This document shows, piece by piece, positions 48,068-57,711 of a stretch of 64,000 nucleotides of DNA (its first letter is position 1; each line of letters opens with the position of its first letter). Made by a program: the position numbers and the translations under genes. Under the pieces are notes generated by a model, which searched no databases, had not been told where the DNA came from, and saw only the letters and a program-made list of their open reading frames with translations. Source of the stretch: Ephemerocybe angulata (lineage: Eukaryota; Basidiomycota; Agaricomycetes; Agaricales; Psathyrellaceae); contig JAACJK010000008.1 in the NCBI GenBank assembly GCA_013368325.1, forward strand, positions 124,001 to 188,000, in the 5' to 3' direction.

Positions 48068-48830
48068 TTTCACAATTGACGATATATTCAATCGAGAGAA
48101 ACATCATGATCTGACGACGCTGCCCCGTATGGCTCGGAGATGGCGTGATTAGTTCATCGTTTTGCCCTAGCCTGCCCTAGCCGACCTCTCATCACCCAGA
48201 GCCGGGAGCTTTTCGGCAATGGTGGGCAGATTCGGGCAAAGCAGTGCCGCCAAGCGCTCGTGATCGCAATAAGCGCCAAACTTCAAATGGTCCCTTCGAG
48301 TTTCTCAAGAAGCCGATTGGAGTGTGATTCGTCGTCAGAACCCACTTAGATAGCTGGTTTAAGACTTTAAGTGCACCCTGACCGTCGAACAGCAGCCGTA
48401 GCTCCAACAAGTCTCCATAAGGCCACGATAAGATATGTATCATGCACACGGCATGTTCACTCAGCCCTCCGTCCTCGGCGAGCGGAATAGGTGGATCCGA
48501 CCTCAAGGCTCAAGTAGTCAAGTGCTCGAGAAACAGGTACTATATCAAAGAAGCGAGACGGTGTCTTCTCGGCTACGCGGATCCGCTCATAGAGTGCATG
48601 GGAAGGGTTTGTGTTGGGCAGAGAAAACAAGTTGAAACTCTAGCCTGCGAAGAGATATCAATGGTGTAATCGTTATCACCACCAGTTACAGTGATTCAGG
48701 CATGTAATGTCCAATTGGGGCGCTTATCATGACGCGTATTCATTGAACGCTCGAAAAAGGGATGATCCACGAATGATTCCAATGATTCCGATAATGATTT
48801 CGCCAGTTCGCATCTCCCGGTGTGGTTCTG
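48068..48830. other. Intergenic upstream of the first secreted-protein gene
   Basis: No gene supported. The right end merges with the TATA-containing promoter of the 48983 gene. Confidence 0.35.
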
Positions 48831-48832
48831 CA

Positions 48833-48982
48833 TATAAGCCCGCGGACTCCTCAGCATCCGATTCCTCATTCTGCTGGCCAGACTCACACCCTTACGCCCC
48901 ACCTCATCGAGTGAAAGAAATTTCGATTTCGCAGGTCGAACAACCTCGAACGCATTCTCATTATATTCACAGTAGACCCACC
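48833..48982 (+). promoter_or_regulatory. Family promoter and 5' leader, unit 1
   Basis: TATAAG at 48833-48838 is followed 38 nt later by CTGCTGGCCAGACTCACACC (48871). The leader word TCGCAGGTCGAACAACCTCG comes next and the ATG is at 48983. The same order and spacing recurs in units 2, 3 and 5. Confidence 0.7.
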
Positions 48983-49608
48983 ATGAAGAGCATCACCCTC
49001 ATCACCCTCCTCTCCCTCACCGCCGCGGCAACCCTCGCAGCGCCCGTCCCCGACGCCCCCACCAGAGCCGTCGAACTCGACTCACGTTGGCTGGGCGCAA
49101 TCCTCCGCGGCGCCGGGCGCGCAGCCAAGCGCCTCCCCGAAAAGGCAGGAAAGAAAGTCGGCAAGGAAAAAGGCGACAACAACGTCGTCTCCGGGAAGCG
49201 CCTCGAAGAGACCACCGCGCGCTGGACCAAGTTCCTAGGGAAGAAGCAGGACCCCAAGTGCGTTCAGGGGTGGATGAACAAGTTCTCGGAGTTCGGCGGG
49301 TTCAATGCTGCTATTAGTTGTGATAAGAATAGGAAGGGAGGGCCGGGGAAGGGGGGCTCGTACCAACCGTCGGCTCCGAAGACGAAGTCGTCGTTGCCAA
49401 AGACAAAGTCGGGGGATATTTCCCTAAGATTTGGCGGGAGTTGTCTTTGGAGGATGAGATGGAGGGACGGGAGCTCTTTGATGAAGATATGGAGGAAAGG
49501 GATCTCGTACCGGTTCGTGGGGACTTGTTGGAGAGGGAGTTCGCCTTTGAGTTCGATCTCGACGAGAGGGACTCCTTGCTGGGCCTTGAATTGGAGGAGC
49601 TGGACTAA
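48983..49608 (+). pseudogene. Small secreted protein, unit 1 (frameshifted)
   Basis: Begins MKSITLITLLSLTAAATLAA (signal peptide), then PVPDAP and ELDSRWLGAILRGAGRAAK. The basic middle has VVSGKRLEETTARWTKFLGK and CVQGWMNKFSEFGGFNAAIS, then CDKNRKGGPGKGG. At the run of five G (49411-49415) the frame is one base off compared with its paralogues. The acidic tail typical of the family (LSLEDEMEGRE, then ERDLVPVRGDLLERE) is encoded in the next frame and ends at 49606-49608. As it stands the first frame runs on to 49675 with a foreign basic/aromatic tail. It may be a recent frameshift, a polymorphism or a sequencing error in the homopolymer. The function is unknown. Confidence 0.75.
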
Positions 49609-49938
49609 ACACTCACCCTATACCGACGTTGCCAATACAACCTGCTCTTCATATAAACTTGCTTTGAATGAGTGATGATCATCGATGAAGCGCTCGCGGC
49701 TACAATAGGCGCTGAAAGGACGTCGTGCCGGGGCAAACCTGGACCACAATTTGGGGAGTCGCGGCTTCACGCTGCGATCAGACTTCTATGGGATGAGTAG
49801 TTAAGTCGGGTTTCATATCTTTCAGAAGCCATCGTCAGGAGGCGCAGCTGTCGAAAGTCGGGCGGCACGGAGTGGTGCAGATCATTTGAATAACAAATCC
49901 CTCTCTTGGCGCCGTAATGCGAACCCTCAGTTAAGGCA

Positions 49939-50078
49939 TATAAGGATCGCTGCATGCCAAAATACGACCCCTCATTCTGCTGGTCAGACTCAAATCCCCT
50001 CATCGTCCATCGAGTAGAGCACTCGCAGGCCGAACGCTCTCGAACACATCAGACTCTTATCTGCACAGCCTATTCACC
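49939..50078 (+). promoter_or_regulatory. Family promoter and 5' leader, unit 2
   Basis: TATAAGG at 49939-49945, CTGCTGGTCAGACTC at 49977 (38 nt on), TCGCAGGCCGAACGCTCTCG in the leader, ATG at 50079. The 470-bp interval from unit 1 (49609) also carries the shared downstream element near 49685-49720. Confidence 0.7.
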
Positions 50079-50615
50079 ATGAAGAACCTCATTATCATCA
50101 CCCTCTTCTCCCTCGCCGCAGTGTGCACCCTCGCCGCACCCATCCCAGACGCAGCCGAAGGCTCCCTCGCAGAGCTCGACGCCCGCTTCATCGGCATGCT
50201 CCTCCGTGGCGCCAGCCGTGGCGCTAAAAGCGTCCCAAACAAAGCCGGCAAGAAGATGGCCAAGAACGGCGGGAACGGCCAGAACAACGTCGTCTCCGGC
50301 AAGCGCCTCAAAGAGACTACCGCGCGGTGGACCAAGTATCTAGGGAAGGAACAGGACTCGAAGTGCGTGCAGGGGTGGACAAATACGCTCTCGAGGACGG
50401 GAGGGTTTAACGGGGTGATGAACTGTGATAAGAATAAGAAGAAGGGGCCTGGGAAGGGGGGTTCGTATTACCCATCTGTACCGACGAAGAAGTCGGGGAA
50501 GAAGTCGTATGGTGGATATGGCAGTTTCCCGAAGCGGGGGCGCGCTTTGTCTTTAAAGGATGAGATGCTGGAGGAAAGGGAGTTCTTCGATGGCGACTTG
50601 GAGGATCTCGACTAG
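50079..50615 (+). CDS. Small secreted protein, unit 2 (178 aa)
   Basis: Signal peptide MKNLIIITLFSLAAVCTLAA, then PIPDA and the conserved core ELDARFIGMLLRGASRGAK. The basic domain has NKAGKKMAKNGGNGQNNVVS, TARWTKYLGKEQDSKCVQGW and NGVMNCDKNKKKGPGKGG. These hold the two conserved cysteines (about residues 95 and 112). After a Gly/Ser/Tyr-rich stretch there is a Lys-Arg pair (SFPKRGRALSL) and a short acidic tail ending EFFDGDLEDLD. It is a single exon. No database family is recognised. The layout, a cationic part, a dibasic site and an acidic tail, would suit Kex2-type processing, but this is inference. Confidence 0.85.
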   Translation: MKNLIIITLFSLAAVCTLAAPIPDAAEGSLAELDARFIGMLLRGASRGAKSVPNKAGKKMAKNGGNGQNNVVSGKRLKETTARWTKYLGKEQDSKCVQGWTNTLSRTGGFNGVMNCDKNKKKGPGKGGSYYPSVPTKKSGKKSYGGYGSFPKRGRALSLKDEMLEEREFFDGDLEDLD

Positions 50616-51169
50616 GCCTCTGGCACATGCTCGGCCGACGGCTTGCCAATACAACACCCCTTTGATGAATATCTGGCCGTAGCAGAGTGCATTATGATTG
50701 CCGATAAAGCGCTCTATAGGCGCCAGAGGTTTGCAAAGGTGCCATATGCTTGCGTCGGAGACACTGCATTCGTGCTGCACTTGCCAAACCTCTCTTTATA
50801 TCGTTGGTGAGCGAAAAAGATGGTGCCAGTGAGCTATACGGTTTTGTGGATGCATCAACACATGTACGTATACCGGCGAAGAATACCTCCGGAGGCGCCC
50901 AAGCGGATCGACAGAGAAACCAACATCACCGCTTGCACCACCGTCATCATACAAAGAAGCGCCTGCTTGATGGGTAAATCAGTCAACCTGCACAAAACAA
51001 CGTTACGATTAGTACCAAGTTGATTCCAAGTATCGGTCCGTGGGCTTCATCAGGAGATGTAGGCACCGAATGAAGGAAGAAGATGTGATTCGACCTGTGC
51101 AAAGCAATTATATGATATCGAATTCGGTTGAGTGGGAGTATTGAAGCCCTCGGTATAGTGCACTTACTC
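50616..51169. other. Intergenic between units 2 and 3
   Basis: Contains the shared downstream element of unit 2 (CCGACGGCTTGCCAATACAAC at about 50636-50656 and AGCGCTCTATAGGCGCC near 50710). No gene is supported. Confidence 0.45.
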
Positions 51170-51321
51170 TATAAAACAGCAACCCCGCCAGAATCAGGTT
51201 CCCTATCTGCTGGTCAGACCCACATTCCCCCACCCACCATCGCATTGAACAAGCAAAGTCTCGCAGGTCGAACAATCTCAAACGCACGCATTTTAAACCC
51301 AAATTACAATTGCACCTCACC
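51170..51321 (+). promoter_or_regulatory. Family promoter and 5' leader, unit 3
   Basis: TATAAAA at 51170-51176, CTGCTGGTCAGACCCACA at 51207 (37 nt on), TCGCAGGTCGAACAATCTCA in the leader, ATG at 51322. Confidence 0.7.
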
Positions 51322-51936
51322 ATGAAGCACCTCTCCCTCATCACCCTCCTCTCCCTCTCTGCGACGCTCACGCTCGCCGCACCTGTCCCCGATGTCTCCA
51401 CCGGAGCCATCGAACTCGACTCGCGCTGGCTCGGCGCCATCCTACGCGGAGTCGGCCGCATAGGGGGCAAGATCCCCAACAAAGTGGGCAAGCAGATGGC
51501 CAAGAACGGCGGCCAGGGCCAGGAGAACGTCGAAACCGGGAAGAAGCTGCAGCAGACCACGGACCGGTGGAGCAAGCACCTGGGCAAGAAGCAGGACCCG
51601 AAGTGCGTGCAGGGATGGACGAATGCGTTCTCGAAAGAGGGAGGGTTTAATGCTGCTATTAATTGCGATGCGGGGAAGAAGGGTGGGCCCGGGAAGGGGG
51701 GTTCGTTTTACCCTTCTACGCCTAAGGGGAAGAGGGAGCTTTTGGAGGGTGAGATGGAGGAGAGGGAGGTCTTGGACGTCGAAGGCTTAGGGGAGAGGGA
51801 TCTTGTGCCTGTTCGTGGCGATTTGTTGGAGAGGGACTTCGCCTTTGAGTTCGAGGTTGATGAGAGAGAGATCTTGAACCTCGAATTGGAGGAGAGGGAC
51901 TTTGGAGACGACTTTGACCTCAATGATCTCGAGTAA
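51322..51936 (+). CDS. Small secreted protein, unit 3 (204 aa)
   Basis: Signal peptide MKHLSLITLLSLSATLTLAA, then PVPDVSTGAIELDSRWLGAI. The basic domain includes NKVGKQMAKNGGQGQENVET, DRWSKHLGKKQDPKCVQGWT and GFNAAINCDAGKKGGPGKGG. A dibasic pair in STPKGKRELLEG leads into a long acidic tail (EMEEREVLDVEGLGERDLVP, then LLERDFAFEFEVDERE), ending FGDDFDLNDLE at 51936. The Glu-Arg pairs recur at regular distances in the tail. It is a single exon. Its nearest relative is the broken unit 4 at 54.7-55.0 kb. The function is unknown. Confidence 0.87.
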   Translation: MKHLSLITLLSLSATLTLAAPVPDVSTGAIELDSRWLGAILRGVGRIGGKIPNKVGKQMAKNGGQGQENVETGKKLQQTTDRWSKHLGKKQDPKCVQGWTNAFSKEGGFNAAINCDAGKKGGPGKGGSFYPSTPKGKRELLEGEMEEREVLDVEGLGERDLVPVRGDLLERDFAFEFEVDEREILNLELEERDFGDDFDLNDLE

Positions 51937-52865
51937 ATCTGTAAACCCTCTGCGAATGTGCCCCATTGCCTCATCACTCTTTAGATTTCCGGGGAAATAT
52001 GCAGCCCTGGCTTAAGATATGACCGCGCCGTTGGCTGTTCTCCATCGACCGGAAGCCAAAGTGCAGGTATGTAGGCCATTGCACTAGACTGCGTCCAAGT
52101 CCACGCGGCCTCGTGTTCGAGATGTTGATACCACCAGGGTCAGCACCGTAGCAGATATGACTATCATCCTTGCAGACCAGGGCTTTGTCCACGAGCCCCG
52201 CCATTCCCATGAGGACGGCGTCTGCTGCCTGGAACATCAGTCATGTTTTTTTTGCGGGTGGATAAAGTTCCCTAGCCCACTCCTCATTGTCGACCACGGC
52301 CACCCATATGTACTGGCAACGAATCAGTTCCTAGAATCCTTCCGTACGAGAAAGACTCACATTGACGCAAGTTACGAAGAACCCAGTCAGCGTGCGTCAA
52401 CATGGTGGGAGGAAACAAGCGCCCAACGCACAGCCACACCTCTCGAGTCACGCGCCGAACGAGCAGCCAAACAAAGACCAGCAGGTCCGTGCGCACACTG
52501 CGACCCTATATAAAGCTCCCCGAATGCATTCCAATTCCCCATCTCTTGTGCTCGGGCATGTGCTGTTGCCAGTGAGGTTTCTACCGAGGCGCAGCTTTTT
52601 TGCTGATTGCAAATTATACATCCGAACCCGTCTCCTAGCTTCGGCTTTGAGCAATTTTTGGAAAATCTTCCCTCCCTTTCCTTCTTTTCTCTCGAGCCTT
52701 GTGATGGTGTGCCTTTTTAGGAGCATTTGAAGGTGGAGAGGAGGAGGGGCGGGATTGTAGAGTAGAAAAGCTATCGGATGATGACTTGTAGTCTGCGCTA
52801 TTTGTTATGTTTTTGCTGAATTGAATGTTCTTCCTATGCAACTTCTTGAGTGAATTCTTTGTCTG
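51895..52865 (+). repeat. Inverted repeat, left arm
   Basis: From the last codons of unit 3 the sequence is repeated in reverse orientation at 53795-54745. Landmarks are GCCCTGGCTTAAGATATGAC, CCTCGTGTTCGAGATGTT, GCGGGTGGATAAAGTTC, TGACGCAAGTTACGAAGAAC and GAGGCGCAGCTTTTTTGC. A minus-strand frame (LERKEGKGGKIFQKLLKAEA, then RRRVRMYNLQSAKKLRLGRN) is kept in both arms. A TATA-like TATATAAAGC lies at 52507. Whether it holds a real gene is unclear. Confidence 0.85.
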
Positions 52866-53291
52866 AACGAGATTGAAGCTTTTCGTGATGAGCCTCGCTG
52901 GATAGGTACGAGGAGGAGCTGGGCTGCTATTAGGCCCTAGACTCAGCAATGCATTACTTTCGTTTTACGAATGTTCCCCATTACAAGGTCGATAACTTGA
53001 AGGGTATGCTTGAGTTAGTCTCCGTTGCTGACCTTATCTCAAATTGAGAGTTCCGTCGCCACTATTTAACTGCCAGCCGCTGGTACTCGTCGAAATCGTG
53101 AATTGTAGACTACCGAGTGAAACAAAAATGTTATCCACCAATACGCACGATGGAGACACCTGCCAACGACCGGAATCCCAGGCGTCGTACTCTTCAGAAT
53201 GTGAATAACCCTGTCAGCAGTAGCAGCTTCTCATCCTTCCTGGCAGCTTGAATCTTCCCCTTGTCCCATCAAGTTCGCTGGAATAAGACCT

Positions 53292-53549
53292 GTGAATGTG
53301 TTCGCCCCCGAGACTCCTCTTCTCACCCGCCAACCTGCGCAAACCGACGAGGAGAAATTCCAAGAAATCCTCGCGTGGATGAGTAAGAAGAAGTTTACTC
53401 CTAATAAACTCCTTTACATGTTCTTTCGATTAGAGGAACTCGAGACAGAGGCGGACCCTATGAACACTAAGCTTCCCTCTCAGGTCTCAGACACTCGCTA
53501 CACCCGCACCCCTCGACATCGTGCAATGCTCGCAGCCACAGTGATTTGA
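53292..53549 (+). CDS. Hypothetical 85-residue ORF
   Basis: Reads MNVFAPETPLLTRQPAQTDE, then EKFQEILAWMSKKKFTPNKL and LYMFFRLEELETEADPM. The central part resembles N-terminal segments of long repeat-associated fungal proteins, but no family can be named. It may be the relic 5' end of a larger gene. Confidence 0.25.
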   Translation: MNVFAPETPLLTRQPAQTDEEKFQEILAWMSKKKFTPNKLLYMFFRLEELETEADPMNTKLPSQVSDTRYTRTPRHRAMLAATVI

Positions 53550-53660
53550 CGCCAAAGCCCCTGTTCTGGGCCTCTGGCGGTTCTAGTAGAGGGGCCCTCT
53601 GGCCATCCTACTCTTTAGTACAGTTGTCAAAGTATATTGCAAATTTAAGCACATGCGTGT
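53545..53660 (+). repeat. Direct repeat, left copy
   Basis: Shares GACGCCAAA, TCTGGCGGTTC, GGCCATCC, TACTCTTTAGTACAGTTGTC and TATATTGCAAA with 54998-55110, in order. It flanks the right arm of the inverted repeat together with that copy. Confidence 0.65.
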
Positions 53661-53794
53661 CTGGCGGTGGGTCGGGCGATCGCAGGGCGCGCAGGTGATG
53701 GTTGCGGGCAAGGCGCGAGCGACGTCATCGGAATCAACGCGACGCCGCTGCTGCCCACGTCCGTCGAAGCAGCCGAGATGAAACGGTTAATTCG

Positions 53795-54745
53795 CTAGAA
53801 TTCACTCAAAATGTTGTATAGAAACGATGTTCAATTCAGCCAGGAGCATGACAAATGGTGTAAACTACAAATTATCATCCGATAAGCCTCCTACTCTACA
53901 ATCCCGCCCCTCCTCCTCTCCACCTTCAAATGCTCCTAAAAGGCGCATCATCACAAGGCTCGAGAGAAAAGAAGAAAAGGGAAGGAATTTTTCCAAAAAT
54001 TGCTCAAAGCCGAAGCTAGGAGACGGGTTCGGATGTATAATTTGCAATCAGCAAAAAAGCTGCGCCTCGGTAGAAACCTCATTGGCAACAGCACATGCCC
54101 GAGCACAAGAGATGGGGAATTAGAACGAATTCTGCGAGCTTTATATAGGGCGCAGCGTGCGCACGAACCTGGTGCGCTTTGTTTGGCTTCTCGTTCGGCG
54201 CGTGACTCGAGAGGTGTGACTGTGCGTTGGGCGCTTGTTTCCTCCCATAATGTGGTTAAGTTGACGCAGGCTGACTGGGTTCTTCGTAACTTGCGTCAAT
54301 GTGAGTCTTTCCCGTACGGTATGACTTTTGTTGCCAGTACATATGAGTGGCCGGAGGAGTGGGCTAAAGAACTTTATCCACCCGCAAAAAAACATGACTG
54401 ATGTTCCAGGCAGCAGACGCCGTACTCATGGGAGTGGAGGGACAAAGTCCTGGCCTGCAAGGATGATAGTTATGTCTGCTACGGTGCTGGTGCTCAGAAT
54501 AGGACTGATCCTGGTGGTATTAACATCTCGAACACGAGGCCGCCGGTGGACTTGGACGGAGCCTAGCGCAATGGCCTACATACCTGCACTTTGGTTTCCG
54601 GCAAGTTTCCGGTCAATGGAGAACAATCAACGGCGCGGTCATATCTTAAGCCAGGGCTGATATTTCTCCGGAAATTTAAAGAGTGATGGGGCAAGGGAGT
54701 ACATTCAAAGAGGGTTTACAGATTTACTCGAGACCCTTGAGGTCA
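53795..54745 (-). repeat. Inverted repeat, right arm
   Basis: Reverse-complement match of 51895-52865. It carries the corresponding open frame on the plus strand (54000-54401, including RRRVRMYNLQSAKKLRLGRN and WVLRNLRQCESF) and ends in the 3' end of secreted-protein unit 4. Confidence 0.85.
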
Positions 54746-54960
54746 AAGTCGTCTCCGAAGTCCCTCACTTCCCTCCACCCTTCGAAAATGTATTCGTCCA
54801 CCCCTGCAAACATTTCGGGTCCTGCTTCTTTCCCAGGTGCTTGATCCACCGGTTTCGACGTCCTCCTGGCCCTGGCCGCCTTTCTTGACCATCTGCTTGC
54901 CCGCTATGTCGGGTATTTCCCATCCGAAATGTCGGTTGCCTTTGTTTTGGCCGGTAAGAG
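54724..54960 (-). pseudogene. Small secreted protein, unit 4 (broken)
   Basis: The minus strand matches unit 3 through a GKQM-type basic stretch and then RWIKHLGKKQDPKCLQGWTN. Compared with unit 3 about 28 nt are missing between two CCGG words (near 54858), which shifts the frame. The domain after FSKGG, including the second cysteine and most of the acidic tail, is also gone; only a tail resembling RDFGDDFDLKGLE before the stop at 54724-54726 remains. The N-terminal signal peptide is not recognisable. It is non-functional. Confidence 0.75.
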
Positions 54961-54997
54961 TACGCTCGAATACTGACCAGCGTCACTGGAGGTGGGA

Positions 54998-55110
54998 TTC
55001 GACGCCAAAACAGGGTTCTGGCGGTTCCAGTTGAAGGGCCCGTGGCCATCCGATTACAAGTCTACTCTTTAGTACAGTTGTCACAGTTGTATATTGCAAA
55101 CCTAAGCACA
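54998..55110 (+). repeat. Direct repeat, right copy
   Basis: Second copy of 53545-53660, diverged by several substitutions and small indels. Confidence 0.65.
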
Positions 55111-55164
55111 TGTTTCATTGTTCAATTCCAACGCGAATGAAAGAACCTGGAGACCACCGGACGC

Positions 55165-57329
55165 CTAAACCCCCTCCGCAACCATCCTAACCGGATCCTC
55201 AACATACCCCCTCCAGCACTCCACAAACGCCGCCAACTCCGCGCCCTCCACAACCCTATGATCCGCACTCCAGCTGACAGGCAACACAAGCCTCCTCTCG
55301 CCCTCCGCCCTCCTATTCACATCCCAAACCCACTTCGCCCTCCCAAGCGCAACGATCGCAACACCACCTCCCGGCACGAGCACAGGGCTGGCGGTCTCGC
55401 CGTGGCCCACGGCGCCGACGTTCGACACCGTCAGCGTGCCCCCGCGGCGCGGCATCTCCTTCGGCGAGAGCGCGCAGGGCACCTGGCGCCCGAGGAAGGA
55501 GAGGTGCTTCAGCGTCGCCGCCAACGCGTACACGGAGGACTGCTGCACTGCAGAAAGCGTTGGGGTGTAGAGGCCGGTGGGCGTCGAGAGCGCGAGCGCG
55601 ATGTCGGCGGAGGGGCGGATGGCGAGCGAGGGCTTGGTGGAGGTGCTGGAGGCGGAGGGGAGAGCAAGGGTGCTCCGGAGGAGGGGCCATTCCATCATGG
55701 CTTTGGAGAGCGTCTTGAGGAGGACGGGGAGGTAGGTGAGCTTGGTGTAGTGCATCGACTCTGGGAGGGGTTGGGAGGTGGGACTGAGGATGGCGTTGGG
55801 GTTCACCATGCCGTGCCGGATCGCCAGCGGCTGCCGTTGCTCGGCGATGCTGGGCGGGAGGTACTTTGCGGGGATGTGCGCGTTCAGCGTGGGGAGCATG
55901 GTGTGCAGCTCGGTAATGTCCAGCGTCGTAGAGTACCTGTATCTAGAATTAGCTTTGAGGAGAAGGGAAGATGAGGTGAACGCACCCGAAGTGAGGGATC
56001 TCGAGGCTCTTGACCATCGCCTTGTACATGTTATGCCTCGTCCTCCCCATCTCCACCACAATCTCCGGCTCCGGCTCCTGCACACTCACTTCCTTCACCT
56101 CTGCCTGAGGCGCCGCGCCCCGCGCCAAGTACGCCTCGAAATCGCTCATCTCAATCCGGCCCTCCTTGCCCGACCCAGGCGCGAGCTGTGCGAGATCCAC
56201 GCCCTGCAGCTTCGCAAGGTGTCGGATCGACGGCGGCGCGAGCACGTTCGCGGACCCCGCACTCGGCGCGAAGCCAGACGTGCCTGGACTCTCCTGGAAT
56301 AACGAATCCTTCTTGCTCCCAAAGACCCCCTTGCTGGGGTGCTTCCCGAGGCGCAGGTCTTCAAGCCTTCGCGGGGTGGTGTTGGACGGGTCGAGCGGGT
56401 GCACCCCGCGTTTGCTCGGCGCCTCGGTGGGCACGGCCTTCTCGTTCTTCGCCGCATGCGCCGCCTCTGCGTTCTCCGCGACTGCTTCTGCGGGGGTCTT
56501 GGTGTCGGGTTCACTGGAGCTCGACGGGTGCGCAGCTCCGTCGACCTCGATGATGCAGAGCCCCGCGCCGACCTTGGCGATGTCGCCCTCGGGGACGAGG
56601 ATCTCCTTGACGATGCCGTCGAAGGGAGATGTGATCTCGACGCTTGCTTTGTCGGATTGGACTTCGCAGAGGGGCTCGAAGGCTTCGATGCGCGATCCGG
56701 GTTGGATTGACCTGTGTAGAGACGGTGGTTAGCGCCGTATCTTTTCAAAAAAACCGTTTTGGGAGAAAGATGAGCGTTTAGAGCCGTTTTGGGAGGGCGC
56801 TTCTGCCACTGGCGTAAACGCCTGACGGAACGAAATGTCCTGATTCCTGATAGACGCCTGCGACTGTATAAGTTCAGGTGGCGCGTGCCTGAGTACAACC
56901 ACAAAGTGGTTCCACCCGTGCATCGAGAGTTCCAGCGCCATACCCCCAGAAACAACAGATTCCTCCTGCGCGAACCCGGGTACAAGCGTAGACTGGAACT
57001 GCACAGGAAGGACGAATAGAGAACGCGAACACGTACCACTTGATAACTTCACATTCCGTGATACCCTCCCCAATGTCAGCCAGCTTGAACGTCTCCCGCT
57101 TCTTGCTCTGCCAGACCCGCGACGTGTGGAAGCTTCTACCTTCCACCGTGCTCAACGACGACAACGACGATGAGGCTCTGGGTGATGAACGCCTAGATCC
57201 GGCCGTCACGGTGCATGCCAGAAAGTTCGTCGTCGTCCTCCGAGCAGTGCTCAGGCTTCGTCGCCCTCCGACACGTCTGGCTGCAGAGGCAGTCGAAAAT
57301 CCAACGATGTTCGTCGTCGAGCGTAACAT
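55165..57329 (-). CDS. Branched-chain 2-oxoacid dehydrogenase E2 (dihydrolipoyl transacylase)
   Basis: Mitochondrial E2 core of the complex that oxidises keto acids from Leu, Ile and Val. The start MLRSTTNIVGFSTASAARRV begins an Arg/Ser-rich mitochondrial presequence of about 70 residues. The lipoyl domain follows: FKLADIGEGITECEVIKW, a 325-nt intron (56712-57036), then SIQPGSRIEAFEPLCEVQSD and KASVEITSPFDGIVKEILVP, with the lipoylated Lys in SDKAS. A linker leads to the subunit-binding domain (VLAPPSIRHLAKLQGVDLAQ) and the catalytic domain (GRTRHNMYKAMVKSLEIPHF; GGTLTVSNVGAVGHG; SWSADHRVVEGAEL). It ends DPVRMVAEGV at 55165. The active-site signature reads DHRVVEG where DHRxxDG is usual. A second short intron lies near 55935-55985. 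Confidence 0.92.
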
Positions 57330-57711
57330 TGTCGAGCTTGTAAGGTCCCAGATGCGTGCTCAACGTCTACGTTGCTGAATTATGGTAGTGGAGTTGGTCG
57401 CGGTAGAGATGAGAGGGAGAATGGACGCTCCAAGGGGTGGTGGTGGTGGTTAAGATCCGGGGAAGCCATGATGGCACGGTGATGGCCAAAGCTTAATTTC
57501 ACGCGAACCGACGCCCGCGCCAGTCGCGCTTTTCATAGGCGCCTGACGTGATATTATTCAACAAGGATAGTACTTGGGTTGAGGTTCGAATAGTGCGAGG
57601 CGAAGATTCGGAAACATGAGGTTCTTCAGAAACTTCAAAAGAATACGGTTGCAATACAAGTACGGAATCCATCAGGGAGCACGACTGCCATATCAACTCA
57701 TCCGTACGCTA
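57330..57711. promoter_or_regulatory. E2 promoter / convergent-tandem gap
   Basis: 382 bp between the E2 start and the stop of the upstream minus-strand gene. No distinct motif seen. Confidence 0.3.

Larger units (their letters stand above)
52866..53794. other. Spacer of the inverted repeat
   Basis: Single-copy sequence of about 930 bp between the arms. It holds the short open frame at 53292-53549 and the left copy of a direct repeat (53545-53660). Confidence 0.5.

Noticed and set aside
55258..55974. 238-residue plus-strand open frame
   Set aside because: Antisense to the E2 catalytic domain; Arg/Gly-rich composition typical of a shadow frame.
56146..57039. 297-residue minus-strand open frame
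   Set aside because: Runs through the E2 intron and is in the wrong frame for the lipoyl and binding domains.
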